Assembly (NCBI GenBank): GCA_948468505.1
Contig: CAOKJE010000006.1
Coordinates: forward strand, 1-44,291
Length of the DNA stretch: 44,291 nucleotides
Source: an uncultured Clostridium sp.
GTDB taxonomy: Bacteria; Bacillota; Clostridia; TANB77; CAG-508
Direction: 5' to 3'
Shown here: positions 27,489-36,294 of the stretch, one piece after another
Numbering within the stretch: the stretch's first letter is position 1
How the letters are laid out: every line of letters starts with the position of its first letter
The notes under the pieces: generated by a model
Databases searched by the model: none
Told to the model about the DNA's origin: nothing
What the model saw: the letters and a program-made list of their open reading frames with translations, nothing else
Made by a program: the position numbers and the translations under genes

Positions 27489-28582
27489 TTACACATTAAA
27501 TTTAAATAATACAATATCTCCATCTTGCATAATATAGTCTTTTCCTTCCATACGTACCAATCCTTTTTCCTTGGCAGTTACCATAGAACCGTGCCTTCAT
27601 TAAATCTTCATAGGAAATAATTTCTGCCTTGATAAAACCTCTTTCAATATCAGTATGTATTTTTCCGTGCTGCTTTTGGTGCTTTGGTTCCTTTTTTGAT
27701 GGTCCATGCTCTTACTTCTGGTTCTCCTGCTGTTAAGAAAGACATTAAGCCTAATAAATCATAACTTTTTTTAATAACCTTGTCTAATCCAGATTCTTCT
27801 AATCCAAGAGCTTCTAACATTTCTCTTTTATCTTCGTCTTCTAAGCTAGATAATTCTTCTTCAATTTTAACACATAATGGAATAACTTCTGCTTTTTCTT
27901 TGGCTGCATATTCTTTGACCTTTTTTACCAATTCGTCATTTTCTGCGTTTTCTAATTGCTCTTCTGAAACATTGGCAATATATAAAATTGGTTTTGTTGT
28001 TAATAAAAACATTTCCTTAACCATTTCTTCCTCTTCTTCATTAAAATCAATGGCTCTTGCAGAAATTCCATTTTCTAAGTTTTCTTTTATTTTTTCGAGT
28101 AAGTCAATTTCTTGTTGATATTTTTTATCTGCTTTTAAATTTTTTCTTGCTTTATCTAGTCTTTTATTAACTGTTTCGATATCAGCAAAAATCAATTCTA
28201 AATTAATGGTTTCAATATCTCTTACTGGGTCGACATTACCATCAACGTGCACGACATTAGAATCTTCAAAGCATCTTACTACTTCACAAATACTATCTGT
28301 TTCACGAATGTGTGACAAAAATTTATTGCCTAATCCTTCTCCCTTACTGGCACCCTTTACTAGCCCTGCAATATCTACAAACTCAATTACCGCATGGGTT
28401 GTTTTTTGTGGCTGATACATTTTTGTTAGTTCGTCTAATCTTTCGTCTGGTACTCCTACGACTCCCACGTTTGGTTCTATCGTACAAAAGGGATAGTTAG
28501 CACATTCAGCTCCTGCTTTTGTGATGCTGTTGAACATGGTGCTTTTCCCTACATTTGGCAATCCTACAATTCCTATTTTCAT
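27489..28582 (-). CDS. ychF: Ribosome-associated ATPase YchF, two CGG shift sites
   Basis: 363 residues after CGG sites at 27665-27667 and 27589-27591 are read as C-skipped Gly, the exact family length. P-loop G-L-P-N-V-G-K-S-T near residue 7, [10 protein letters not shown], then the coiled-coil insert and TGS domain. The first shift restores [17 protein letters not shown] and the second [10 protein letters not shown], both textbook YchF/OLA1 blocks, and the end is [15 protein letters not shown] 28582 follows AAGGAGGAAAA. This is the cleanest test case for the CGG rule. Confidence 0.95.
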
Positions 28583-28602
28583 TTTTTCCTCCTTTTTTGT
28601 TT

Positions 28603-28640
28603 TGACATAATCTGGGACAGGTTTGCCCCTGTCCTTTCTT
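28603..28640. repeat. Small REP-like palindrome between thrS and ychF
   Basis: GGGACAGG and CCTGTCC form a short hairpin around TTTGCC, within TCTGGGACAGG...CCCCTGTCC. GGGAC/GTCCC-type palindromes resemble REP elements spread in Firmicutes. It sits in the leader of ychF. Confidence 0.5.
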
Positions 28641-28646
28641 GTTCTA

Positions 28647-30575
28647 TTATTTTGTTTTATTTTCAATTTCTTTTAGTAATTTTGCTTCAAAATCACCAAC
28701 AGCCATCGTTCCTATGTCTCCTTCTTCTCTAGAACGAATCGCAACTGTTTTTGCTTCTACTTCTTTATCTCCAATCACTAGCATGTATGGCACTTTTTCA
28801 AGTTGTGCTTCTCTAATTTTATAACCGATTTTTTCATTTCTATCGTCTAATACTACACGAATTCCCTTTTGGGCTAAATCTTCTTTTACTTGTTTTGCGT
28901 AATCATGTTGTTTATCTGTAATTGGCAATATTTTTACTTGTGTTGGTGCAAGCCATGCTGGGAAAGCTCCTTTGTATTCTTCAATTAAGAAGGATAAGAA
29001 ACGGTCGAAAGTTCCTAAAATTGCTCTATGGATAACAACTGGTCTATGAGCCTGACCATCTTCTCCAATATATTCTAACTCAAATCTTTGTGGCAATAAA
29101 AAGTCTAATTGACAAGTTGAAATGGTTACATCATGTCCAATTGCTGTTTTGATTTGTACATCTAGTTTTGGGCCGTAGAATGCTGCTTCTCCCTCTGCTT
29201 CGTAGAAATTGATTCCCAATTCTGTTAGGATTTCTCGTAATTGACTTTCTGCGTTATCCCACATTTCGTCGTCGTCAAAGTATTTTTCTTTGTCATTTTT
29301 ATCTCTCAATGATAGACGGAAAGTGTAGTTGTCAAATCCAAAGTCTTCGTATACAGATAGAATTAATTTTACAACTTCTCCAAATACTTCTTTAATTTGC
29401 TCTGGCGTTACAAAGATATGGGCATCATTTTGACACATTTCACGAACTCTTTCTAGTCCACAAACACTACCGCTTGATTCGTAACGGAAGTCATGTGCTA
29501 ATTCTCCAATTCGAATTGGTAGGTCACGATAAGAATGTAATTTATTTTTGTAAATCAACATATGATGTGGGCAATTCATTGGTCTTAATACTAATTCTTC
29601 GTTTTCCATCTTCATAACAGGAAACATATCATCTTTGTAGTGATCCCAGTGTCCACTCGTTTTATATAGGTCAACATTAGCAAGTGATGGTGTGTAAACA
29701 TGTTTATAGTCTAATGCTGTTTCTTTATCTGCAATATATCTTTCTAAAATCCTTCTAATGGTTGCACCATTTGGTAAATACATAGGAAGTCCAGATCCAA
29801 CTAGTTCATGTGTCATAAATAGTTCTTGTTCTTTTCCTATTTTTCTGTGGTCTCTTTGACGTGCTTCTTCTAGCAAATCTAAATGTTCTTGTAGCATACT
29901 AGCTTTTGGGAAAGAAATAGCATAAATTCTTTGTAACATTTTATTTTTTTCGCTTCCTCTCCAATAAGCTCCTGAAGAAGATAGAATTTTTACTGTTTTT
30001 ACTTTTCCTGTACTACTTAAATGTGGTCCTGCACATAAATCGGTAAAATCTCCTTGCTTGTAGAAACTAATTTCTTCTCCTTCTGGCAATTCTTCGATTA
30101 ATTCTACTTTATAAGGTTCATTTTTCATAAATTCAATTGCTTCCTTTTTTGGTAAAGAAAATCTTTCAATTTCGATATCTTCCTTTATGATTTTTCCCAT
30201 TTCCTCTTCTATTTTTGCTTTGTCTTCATCAGTAAAAGGAATTTCTACATCAAAATCATAATAAAAGCCTTCGTCGATTGCTGGTCCAATAGCAAGTTTT
30301 GCACTAGGAAATAATCTTTTAACCGCTTGCGCCATAATATGCGAAGTGGTGTGCCAATATGCTTTTTTACCTTCTACATCTTCATTTTGAAAGGTATGAA
30401 TTACTAAGTTACAATCTTTTTTCAATTCATATCTTAAGTCTTTAACTTCTCCATCTACTTCTCCACAAGTGGCATTCCTTGCTAATCCTTCACTAATTTT
30501 TTTGGCTACTTCGAAAATTGAACTTCCTTCTTTAACCTCTAAAATTGCTCCATCTTTTAATGATACTTTAATCAT
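28647..30575 (-). CDS. thrS: Threonyl-tRNA synthetase
   Basis: 642 residues, full length. N-terminal TGS domain (1-60), editing domain with H-x-x-x-H (H-T-T-S-H-I-M-A, about 74), then the class II core: motif 2 F-R-Y-E-S-S-G and motif 3 G-T-F-D-R-F; zinc ligands in R-P-M-N-C-P-H-H and the later His; C-terminal anticodon domain from about 535. AAAGGAGG precedes ATG 30575. A T-box riboswitch and a long inverted repeat lie upstream. No in-frame CGG although Gly-rich. Confidence 0.97.
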   Translation of the reverse strand: MIKVSLKDGAILEVKEGSSIFEVAKKISEGLARNATCGEVDGEVKDLRYELKKDCNLVIHTFQNEDVEGKKAYWHTTSHIMAQAVKRLFPSAKLAIGPAIDEGFYYDFDVEIPFTDEDKAKIEEEMGKIIKEDIEIERFSLPKKEAIEFMKNEPYKVELIEELPEGEEISFYKQGDFTDLCAGPHLSSTGKVKTVKILSSSGAYWRGSEKNKMLQRIYAISFPKASMLQEHLDLLEEARQRDHRKIGKEQELFMTHELVGSGLPMYLPNGATIRRILERYIADKETALDYKHVYTPSLANVDLYKTSGHWDHYKDDMFPVMKMENEELVLRPMNCPHHMLIYKNKLHSYRDLPIRIGELAHDFRYESSGSVCGLERVREMCQNDAHIFVTPEQIKEVFGEVVKLILSVYEDFGFDNYTFRLSLRDKNDKEKYFDDDEMWDNAESQLREILTELGINFYEAEGEAAFYGPKLDVQIKTAIGHDVTISTCQLDFLLPQRFELEYIGEDGQAHRPVVIHRAILGTFDRFLSFLIEEYKGAFPAWLAPTQVKILPITDKQHDYAKQVKEDLAQKGIRVVLDDRNEKIGYKIREAQLEKVPYMLVIGDKEVEAKTVAIRSREEGDIGTMAVGDFEAKLLKEIENKTK

Positions 30576-30587
30576 AAAAATTCCTCC

Positions 30588-30707
30588 TTTTTTGCCATGA
30601 TTTTGGGGACGGAGGAAAAAATCATGACGATTATTTATTAAAAATTATATAATAGCTCTTCTTTGTCATGATTTTTTCCTCCGTCCCCAAAATCATGGCA
30701 AAAAAAA
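30588..30707. repeat. 41-bp perfect inverted repeat in the thrS leader
   Basis: Arms 30588-30628 and 30667-30707 are exact reverse complements over 41 bases (inner motif GGGGACGGAGG), with a 38-base AT-rich loop. The right arm abuts the T-box terminator T-run; the left arm touches the thrS Shine-Dalgarno. In RNA this would be a very stable hairpin beside the ribosome site. The GGGGAC core suggests a REP/MITE-like insertion. Confidence 0.9.
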
Positions 30708-30965
30708 CACTCCTACAGATAATAATTTATCTATAGGAGTGCATATATTTGTGCACGGTTCCATCCTATTTTTTAACTTAATTTGATTTAAGAAGGTAAC
30801 GGTTCTTTTCCGCCTAGCTTATTCACTAGGAACTTTTGAAGAGTTAGTTTTCGAGATATGTTTTCTTAAAATTGGCTTTCAGCCTATGACCAATTCTCTC
30901 TTTTTAAGTAACCTCTACCCTACTTTTCTCTTACTTGTTTTTAACTTTTTTAGTTTACATTTATA
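30702..30965 (-). promoter_or_regulatory. T-box riboswitch upstream of thrS
   Basis: On the minus strand: a Stem I region with AGAGAG and GGCTGAAAGCC (about 30880-30905), and the T-box sequence AGGATGGAACCGTGC (30755-30769), whose bulge pairs with uncharged tRNA. A terminator follows: CACTCCTATAGATA pairing with TATCTGTAGGAGTG, then a run of T. Low charged tRNA-Thr would favour antitermination and thrS expression. The specifier is probably a Thr ACU within GAAAACTAAC, but I cannot fold it to be sure. Confidence 0.88.
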
Positions 30966-31004
30966 ATTTTAATGCATTTTTTTAAAAAAGTCAATAGAAA
31001 TTGT

Positions 31005-31034
31005 TTACTTTTTGAAAATCTTGTTGTATAATAA
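31005..31034 (+). promoter_or_regulatory. Probable promoter for tRNA-Thr
   Basis: TTTACT and TATAAT (about 31028-31033) with a 17-base spacer, about 75 bases upstream of the tRNA. Confidence 0.45.
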
Positions 31035-31106
31035 GAAAGTATTTGAAAAAAGACAGTAGCTATTTGGGCAAAAATGTGAAAAAAGAAACGTCCCCAATTG
31101 CACAAT

Positions 31107-31182
31107 GCTTCCATAGCTCAGTTGGTAGAGTGCTACCTTGGTAAGGTAGAGGTCACGGGTTCAATTCCCGTTGGAAGCCCCA
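31107..31182 (+). tRNA. tRNA-Thr(GGU)
   Basis: Cloverleaf: acceptor GCTTCCA/TGGAAGC, D-loop AGTTGGTA, anticodon stem CTACC/GGTAG with loop TTGGTAA (anticodon GGT, reading ACC/ACU), T-arm with GGTTCAATTCC, and an encoded CCA. D-stem has a G-T pair and the discriminator appears to be C, unusual for Thr. It sits beside the thrS T-box locus. Confidence 0.92.
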
Positions 31183-31283
31183 TAAATAAAAAGTAGTATT
31201 TTGAAATATACTACTTTTTATTTTATTTAATTTTATCTACTAGTTGGTTCTGGACTTTTTATGTATTTATCAAGTCGAATTTT

Positions 31284-31934
31284 CTAATCATTTTCTTGGA
31301 ACATGTTTTTTATTGCTTTTTTACGAATTCTTTGAATGGCATTGTCAACTGATTTGACAGGAGAATCTAATTTTTGTGCAATGGTTACATAGCTATCTCC
31401 TTTTATAAATCTATCTAGTACTTGCTTTTCAAATTTACTTAAATGTTTATTGACTGCATTTTCTACTTCTTCATAGTATTCTTTTTTCATTACGGTTTCT
31501 AATGGGTCTTCTACTGTTTTGCTGTCAAAGGTGTCGATAAGTTCTACGCTATCTTCTTCGTTATTATCATAGGCTGCTGTGTTTAAAGATAGATATGAAT
31601 TCAATGGCATGTGTTTTTGCCTATTAGAGCTTTTTATGGCTGTTATTAGTTGCCTTTCTATGCAGATGTTAGCAAAGGATTTAAAAGCGTTTTGTTTTTC
31701 TTCATTAAAGTTTTGAATCGCCTTAAATAGCCCTATCATTCCTTCTTGTACGATGTCTTCTTTTTCTGCGCCAATGATAAAGTATTTTCCTACTTTTACA
31801 TTGACTAGATTTTTGTATTTTTCTAATAAGTAGGATAATGCTTTTTCGTCCCCTTCTTTGATTTTGGCTACAATTTGTTCGTCTTTTAGGTTTTCATATT
31901 GATTGGTTGTGTAATATACGTTTTCGTTTTGCAT
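31284..31934 (-). CDS. sigH: Sporulation sigma factor SigH
   Basis: 216 residues. Region 2 has D-I-V-Q-E-G-M-I-G-L-F-K-A-I and F-K-S-F-A-N-I-C-I-E-R-Q-L; region 4 has L-S-K-F-E-K-Q-V-L and the helix-turn-helix I-A-Q-K-L-D-S-P-V-K-S-V-D-N-A-I-Q-R-I-R-K-K, matching SigH, which drives entry into sporulation. Start ATG 31934 with GGAGG at a long spacing. A perfect SigA promoter lies directly upstream. No in-frame CGG. Confidence 0.95.
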   Translation of the reverse strand: MQNENVYYTTNQYENLKDEQIVAKIKEGDEKALSYLLEKYKNLVNVKVGKYFIIGAEKEDIVQEGMIGLFKAIQNFNEEKQNAFKSFANICIERQLITAIKSSNRQKHMPLNSYLSLNTAAYDNNEEDSVELIDTFDSKTVEDPLETVMKKEYYEEVENAVNKHLSKFEKQVLDRFIKGDSYVTIAQKLDSPVKSVDNAIQRIRKKAIKNMFQEND

Positions 31935-31973
31935 ATCGTGCTTTTTGCTACCTCCAAAATGTGCTTTTTTCTT

Positions 31974-32002
31974 ATTATATCCGTCATTTTTTGCATTGTC
32001 AA
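31974..32002 (-). promoter_or_regulatory. Consensus SigA promoter of sigH
   Basis: TTGACA (31997-32002) and TATAAT (31974-31979) on the minus strand with a 17-base spacer. Confidence 0.85.
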
Positions 32003-32030
32003 GCGGTTTTTTACGTTTTTTTGATGTTTT

Positions 32031-33760
32031 TTACAATCCTAACTCTTCTTTTATTATCACCCAAACATTGTCACTTTCCATTCCTTTTTGCCAAGAGCCA
32101 ACACCTGCTAGATTATTTTCGGTAATAAGAGATAGCTTTGCTTTTAAAGATTCCTCGTCCTCAATCCAAATTTCTTTTTTAGCTCCGCCCTTCTGTATAT
32201 TCTACATAGTTTTGTTTTAGGTCGTCATCCCATTTTCTTTCTACGCCATCTGGAATTACTTTGTCTATACTTTTCATGGTTACTGTTTTGCTGGTTGCTT
32301 TTTCTTCTCCTTCTTTTGTGGTCCAAACTCTTGTATAGAATGGAACGGCTAAGATTATTTTGTTGGCTTCAATTTCTTCTGTTTGCAAGAATTTATTTAG
32401 GCTTAATTTTACCCAGTCATATCCTGCTGTAGTTCCTGGTTTTGTGCTAGATACTCCGATATTGGTCATAGGCCATAAATACAATGTAATCTGCGACATC
32501 TCCAATAACGTGTCTATCAAAACACATTGACCAAGTTTCTCCTCCATCTGGTGCTGTTACATCAACAGAGGTAACTAGTCCCATTTCTTTTAGTCTAGGA
32601 GTTAGTTCAATGATAAATCTGGAAAACATGTCTTTATCCTCTTGTTTCATATTTTCAAAGTCAATGTTAATTCCATCTAATTTATATTTTACACAGACAT
32701 TTACAATGTTTTCGATTAGCTTTTGTCTTTTTTGGTAACTATTCATAATATTGGATGTAATAGATAGGCTTTCAGTTGCTGCTTCTGCATTTGAAAACAT
32801 CGGCCAAACTTTATATCCTTTAGCGTGTGCCCATTCAATATAGGCTTGTCCTTTTGTTCCTACATTTTCTTTAAAGTTTCCTTTTTCGTCTAAGTAGAAA
32901 AAGGCTGGTGATACTACATTTACTCCTTCAATTTCTTCTCCATTTTTTTCAGGTGCAGAGGCATATTTAGAAAAATATTCCCATGTTAGGTTGATTTTTC
33001 CTTCTATTTGTTTTTCTTCTTCCATTGCTTCACGAACGGTATATTCATTTTCTAGTTTGTCAGTTTTTACATAGCCTAGCTTTCCTTTTTCGGTTCTTAT
33101 TTTTGTGTAACCTTTGTCACTTGATACAACAATGACGCTTTCTCCTTTTTTTATTCTGTCCACTGTCTTGGCAATGATGTTTGTAGAAGATTTGACTGGC
33201 AAGTTGGCAGATACAATTGCTCTTTTTTGTTCTTTATCCAAGGAATCCATTGTGATTACTTTGGAAGCTTCTAAGTTTTGTAATTCAATATCGTATACAT
33301 CCTTCATTTCGCTAATTGGCAGATAGTCTACATTGTCTTTTTGGATGGCATGGGCATAAATTTTCTTTTCGGATCCATTTATGGTGATCGTGTTTTCTTC
33401 AAATCCTATGGTTGCTATTTTTTTGTCATAGGTTGTAACTATTTTGTTGGAATCTTTTTCGTCATAAATGTGCTTGTCAAAAAAGTTTCCAATATCAGCT
33501 TTTGATAGATAAATTATGCCTTCTTCGATTAGGATGTCATTTTTTAGGTTTGAGGTTACATTTTTATTGTTGATTACTAGATTTGTTTTTTTGTTTTTGT
33601 CTAATATAATATAGTCATTTGCAATTAGTGCTACAAATGCTAGTATGATGATAGCTACTATGATAAAAAAGATTTTTATGATTTTTTTCTTCTTTTTTTC
33701 TACGTCTTCTTTTGCCATTCGTTTTGGTTTTTGTTTTGTTTTCTTTATTTCTTCTTCCAT
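32031..33760 (-). CDS. Membrane-anchored GH18 cell-wall glycosidase, two CGG shift sites
   Basis: 575 residues after CGG sites at 32456-32458 and 32185-32187 are read as C-skipped Gly. Basic cytoplasmic tail, membrane helix (about 29-50), a copper-amine-oxidase-like N domain (about 60-160), an SH3-like domain (about 165-225), then GH18 with the D-G-I-N-I-D-F-E-N catalytic motif (Glu as acid). The shifts give Y-D-Q-Y-G-V-S-S and Y-T-E-G-G-A-K-K-E-I-W, both normal for spore-former GH18 proteins, and the frame ends with W-x-x-G-M-E-S. Resembles the YdhD/YaaH-type spore or wall hydrolases. Downstream lies sigH. Confidence 0.88.
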
Positions 33761-33866
33761 TTTTTCCTTTTATCCTTTCTTTTTGGTATTATTTTTGATT
33801 ATTCTTACTATAACACAAATCTTTTATTTAGCAAATAGTTTTTTTGATTTTTGTTTTAAATGTTAA

Positions 33867-34553
33867 TTAGGCTTTTTTCATTTTTCGTAAAAATTCTTTT
33901 TGCTTATCCGTTATTCGATATGACTCTATTGCCTTTTGTAATGCTTTGTTATAAGTAAACTTATCTAATTTTGCCGTTTTTAAATAGATTAAAGTTTTGT
34001 CATAAAATTTAATTAAGCAAATGGATAGCGCCCACGCTACTGCCATTTGCACATAATAGTCGTTACTTGAAATGGCATTAAAAATCTCAAAATCTTTTGG
34101 CAAATATTCTTCTTCTATGTAAAAATCTAAAATCATAACAACACCAAATCGAATTAGGAATTCTTGGTCTGCTCGCAAATACTTTTGTATTAATTCCCAC
34201 ATTTTTTCTTTATGCTTTTTTGTGATTTTTAAGCCTGCACAAAATACATCACAAATGGCCCAATTATTAATTTTTGGTACAAATTCTTCTATCTGTGTTT
34301 GTATTGTTTCAAAAGGCTCTTTTTCTATGCCTATTAACATTCCTTGTAGCATGATTTCTTCGTAGTATTGGTTATCTATTTGTTTTAGTAATTCTTCGAT
34401 TTTATAGCTTTGGGATAATTCTTTGGCGTAATTTCTTAAGACAGGAACTCGTATTCCTATTATATTATCGGTTCCTGGACATAGTTTGCTGTGAAATTCT
34501 TTGTATTTTGAATCCGCTAATTTAAATAATTTTTCTTTGATTTTTTGTTTCAT
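33867..34553 (-). CDS. DNA alkylation repair protein (AlkD-like)
   Basis: 228 residues, all-helical HEAT-like. Blocks I-G-I-R-V-P-V-L-R-N-Y-A-K, N-N-W-A-I-C-D and S-N-D-Y-Y-V-Q-M-A-V-A-W are typical of the AlkD family, DNA glycosylases for N3/N7-alkylated bases. Arg and Asp/Trp pocket residues appear present. Convergent 3' ends are not near; it is divergent from Sua5. No in-frame CGG. Confidence 0.85.
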   Translation of the reverse strand: MKQKIKEKLFKLADSKYKEFHSKLCPGTDNIIGIRVPVLRNYAKELSQSYKIEELLKQIDNQYYEEIMLQGMLIGIEKEPFETIQTQIEEFVPKINNWAICDVFCAGLKITKKHKEKMWELIQKYLRADQEFLIRFGVVMILDFYIEEEYLPKDFEIFNAISSNDYYVQMAVAWALSICLIKFYDKTLIYLKTAKLDKFTYNKALQKAIESYRITDKQKEFLRKMKKA

Positions 34554-34619
34554 TTTTTCTCTCCATTTCCTTTTCTATTTATTTTAAGGATAACAGCATT
34601 ATATCATATGTTTTTAAAT

Positions 34620-34648
34620 TTGCAATCTAGGGTAAATCATTGTATAAT
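34620..34648 (+). promoter_or_regulatory. Promoter of the Sua5 gene
   Basis: TTGCAA (34620-34625) and TATAAT (34643-34648), spacer 17, 28 bases before ATG 34676. Confidence 0.7.
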
Positions 34649-34675
34649 AGAAGCGTATTAAATGGGAGGTTCTTA

Positions 34676-35684
34676 ATGAAAATTTTAGATGTAACAAAAA
34701 AAATAGATGAAGATAAACTAAAAAAAATTGCAGCTGGTATGAAAAATGGAAAGCTTTGCCTCTTTCCTACAGAAACAGTTTATGGGATTGGCACAAATGG
34801 TTTGGACGAAGAAGCTGTTCAGAAAATTTATGAGGCGAAAAAAAGAGATAAAAAAAATCCTATTAATTTATTAGTAAGTGACATAACCATGATTGAATCA
34901 ATCACTAAAGATATTTCTCCTTTGGAATACAAGCTTATGGAAGCTTTTTTTCCTCGGTCCTTTTACTATCATTTTAAAAAAGAAAGATATTGTTCCTGCG
35001 ATTGTAACGGCTGGCTCTTCTTTAGTTGGCGTGCGTATGCCAAGTGGTGAGATTGCAAGAAGGTTAGTTCAGCTATCAGGTGTTCCTCTTGCCGCACCAA
35101 GTGCTAATATTTCTGGAGCTTTAAGTGGTACTAATTTAAAAGATTTAGTAGAAGACTTTTCAGGTTCTATTGATTTTGCAATTGATGGTCGGTGAAAGTA
35201 GTTTAGGGCTTGAGTCTACCATTGTTAGAGTAATTGACGGTATTCCACACATTGTAAGACCTCGGTAATATTCTTCCAGAAGATATTAAAAAGGTGGCAC
35301 GGTGAGGTTGTTTTGGAAAAAAACCATAATGATATTTTGCCAAGTTCTAATTTAAAGCATTATCAGCTGAATTGCTTGTCTACTTTGGTATATGATTTGG
35401 ATAGTGAAAAAATGGTACGTAAGATAATTACTTTGGCAAAAGATTGCAAGGCTCCTGTGATTGTTTGTTGCAAGGAAAATTTTGAACTTTATCCTTTTTC
35501 AAATGTCATTGCTGTTGCTTCTAAGTATGATTTAAAGGCGTATTCGAAAAATCTCTTTTCCGCCTTACACAAGGCTTCTTCTTTTTTTCCTGATATGGTT
35601 TTTGTGGAGGGGCTTAAGAAGGAAGATTTGGGCATTGCTATTATGGATCGATTGGAAGGGGTTTGTGAAAGGAAGTTTTTTTAA
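34676..35684 (+). CDS. Threonylcarbamoyl-AMP synthase (Sua5/YwlC), four CGG shift sites
   Basis: 334 residues after four CGG sites (34955-34957, 35190-35192, 35263-35265, 35300-35302) are read as C-skipped Gly. It makes threonylcarbamoyl-AMP for t6A37 of ANN-reading tRNAs. YrdC domain: L-F-P-T-E-T-V-Y-G-I-G (residues 29-39), K-R-D-K-K-N-P-I-N-L-L; shift 1 gives F-F-P-G-P-F-T-I-I-L; then G-V-R-M-P and A-P-S-A-N-I-S-G. Shift 2 gives D-G-G-E-S-S-L-G-L-E-S-T-I-V; shift 3 R-P-G-N-I-L-P-E; shift 4 V-A-G-E-V. The C-terminal Sua5 domain follows. GGGAGG before ATG 34676; an earlier ATG at 34640 has no site. Length minus four bases is a multiple of three. Confidence 0.93.
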
Positions 35685-35685
35685 A

Positions 35686-35727
35686 AAATTAAGAGAGGAA
35701 TTTTATGTTGTATTCCTCTCTTTTAAA
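35686..35727. terminator. Bidirectional terminator between Sua5 and cotJC
   Basis: AAGAGAGGAAT pairs with ATTCCTCTCTT, with A/T runs on both sides, between convergent genes. Confidence 0.8.
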
Positions 35728-35973
35728 TTAATCACAAGGTTTCATATCATTCATATAGAATTTTTTCTCAGCTAGTTTATCTTGAACTCCACGAAGTGCT
35801 TCACCAAATCTTTGGAAGTGAACAACTTCTCTTTCACGTAAATATCTTAATGGGTCTAATACATCTGGATTATCACGACAAAGGTCAATTAATTTTTCAT
35901 AGGTGGCTCTTGCTTTTTGCTCTGCTGCTAAGTCTTCTTGTAAGTTTGCAATTGGGTCTCCTTTGCAGGCAAT
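35728..35973 (-). CDS. cotJC: cotJC, 3' part (separated from its 5' part by a mobile element)
   Basis: 82 codons with no start of their own. They read I-A-C-K-G-D-P-I-A-N-L-Q-E-D-L-A-A-E-Q-K-A-R-A-T-Y, then P-L-R-Y-L-R-E-R-E-V-V-H-F-Q-R-F-G-E-A-L, the C-terminal half of CotJC (Mn-catalase-like inner spore-coat protein, B. subtilis 189 aa). The metal-ligand E-x-x-A-R-A-T and E-x-x-H motifs are in this half. The 5' part lies 4.16 kb away. Joining at the shared repeat gives 199 residues in frame. Confidence 0.93.
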   Translation of the reverse strand: MACKGDPIANLQEDLAAEQKARATYEKLIDLCRDNPDVLDPLRYLREREVVHFQRFGEALRGVQDKLAEKKFYMNDMKPCD

Positions 35974-35993
35974 ATATGATGCTGTAAATGGTA
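35974..35993. repeat. Attachment-site repeat, left end of the cotJC element
   Basis: ATATGATGCTGTAAATGGTA; the copy at 40136-40155 differs only at one base (A to G). It spans the codons P-F-T-A-S-Y of cotJC. Confidence 0.85.
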
Positions 35994-36005
35994 AGGGTAT
36001 ATTTT

Positions 36006-36266
36006 TTAATTATTTCTATATTTTATAGCCAATATTAATATAATTAAGCAAAATGCTAATTCAAGACTCGTTTCAAATATTAGCATAAAATCCTTACTTA
36101 CAATTATTGCATATATTGTATATGCCAAACTACTAGTAACCCATAATATCCAAGACTGTATACTTAAATCATTGGATTTCTTAGTTTTTATCAATTTAAC
36201 TGTTTGTGGAAAATAGGATATAAATGTACATATTGATACTATTCCTAATAATATATTTCCTAGCAT
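36006..36266 (-). CDS. SemiSWEET-like sugar transporter (PQ-loop/MtN3)
   Basis: 86 residues, three membrane helices. S-Y-F-P-Q-T-V-K-L carries the PQ motif after the first helix, and W-I-L-W-V-T-S-S-L-A-Y follows. SemiSWEETs are dimeric uniporters of small sugars. ATG 36266 follows AAAGGAGAAAG; a longer frame would overlap the recombinase stop. It is cargo of the cotJC element, an odd companion for a recombinase. Confidence 0.85.
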   Translation of the reverse strand: MLGNILLGIVSICTFISYFPQTVKLIKTKKSNDLSIQSWILWVTSSLAYTIYAIIVSKDFMLIFETSLELAFCLIILILAIKYRNN

Positions 36267-36294
36267 ATTCTTTCTCCTTTCATTATTACTATTT

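Noticed and set aside
8740..35684. Reading each broken gene as an ordinary pseudogene
   Set aside because: Random frameshifts would occur at many codons and with losses as well as gains. Here all 27 are one-base gains at CGG before a glycine, and the downstream protein is intact and conserved each time.
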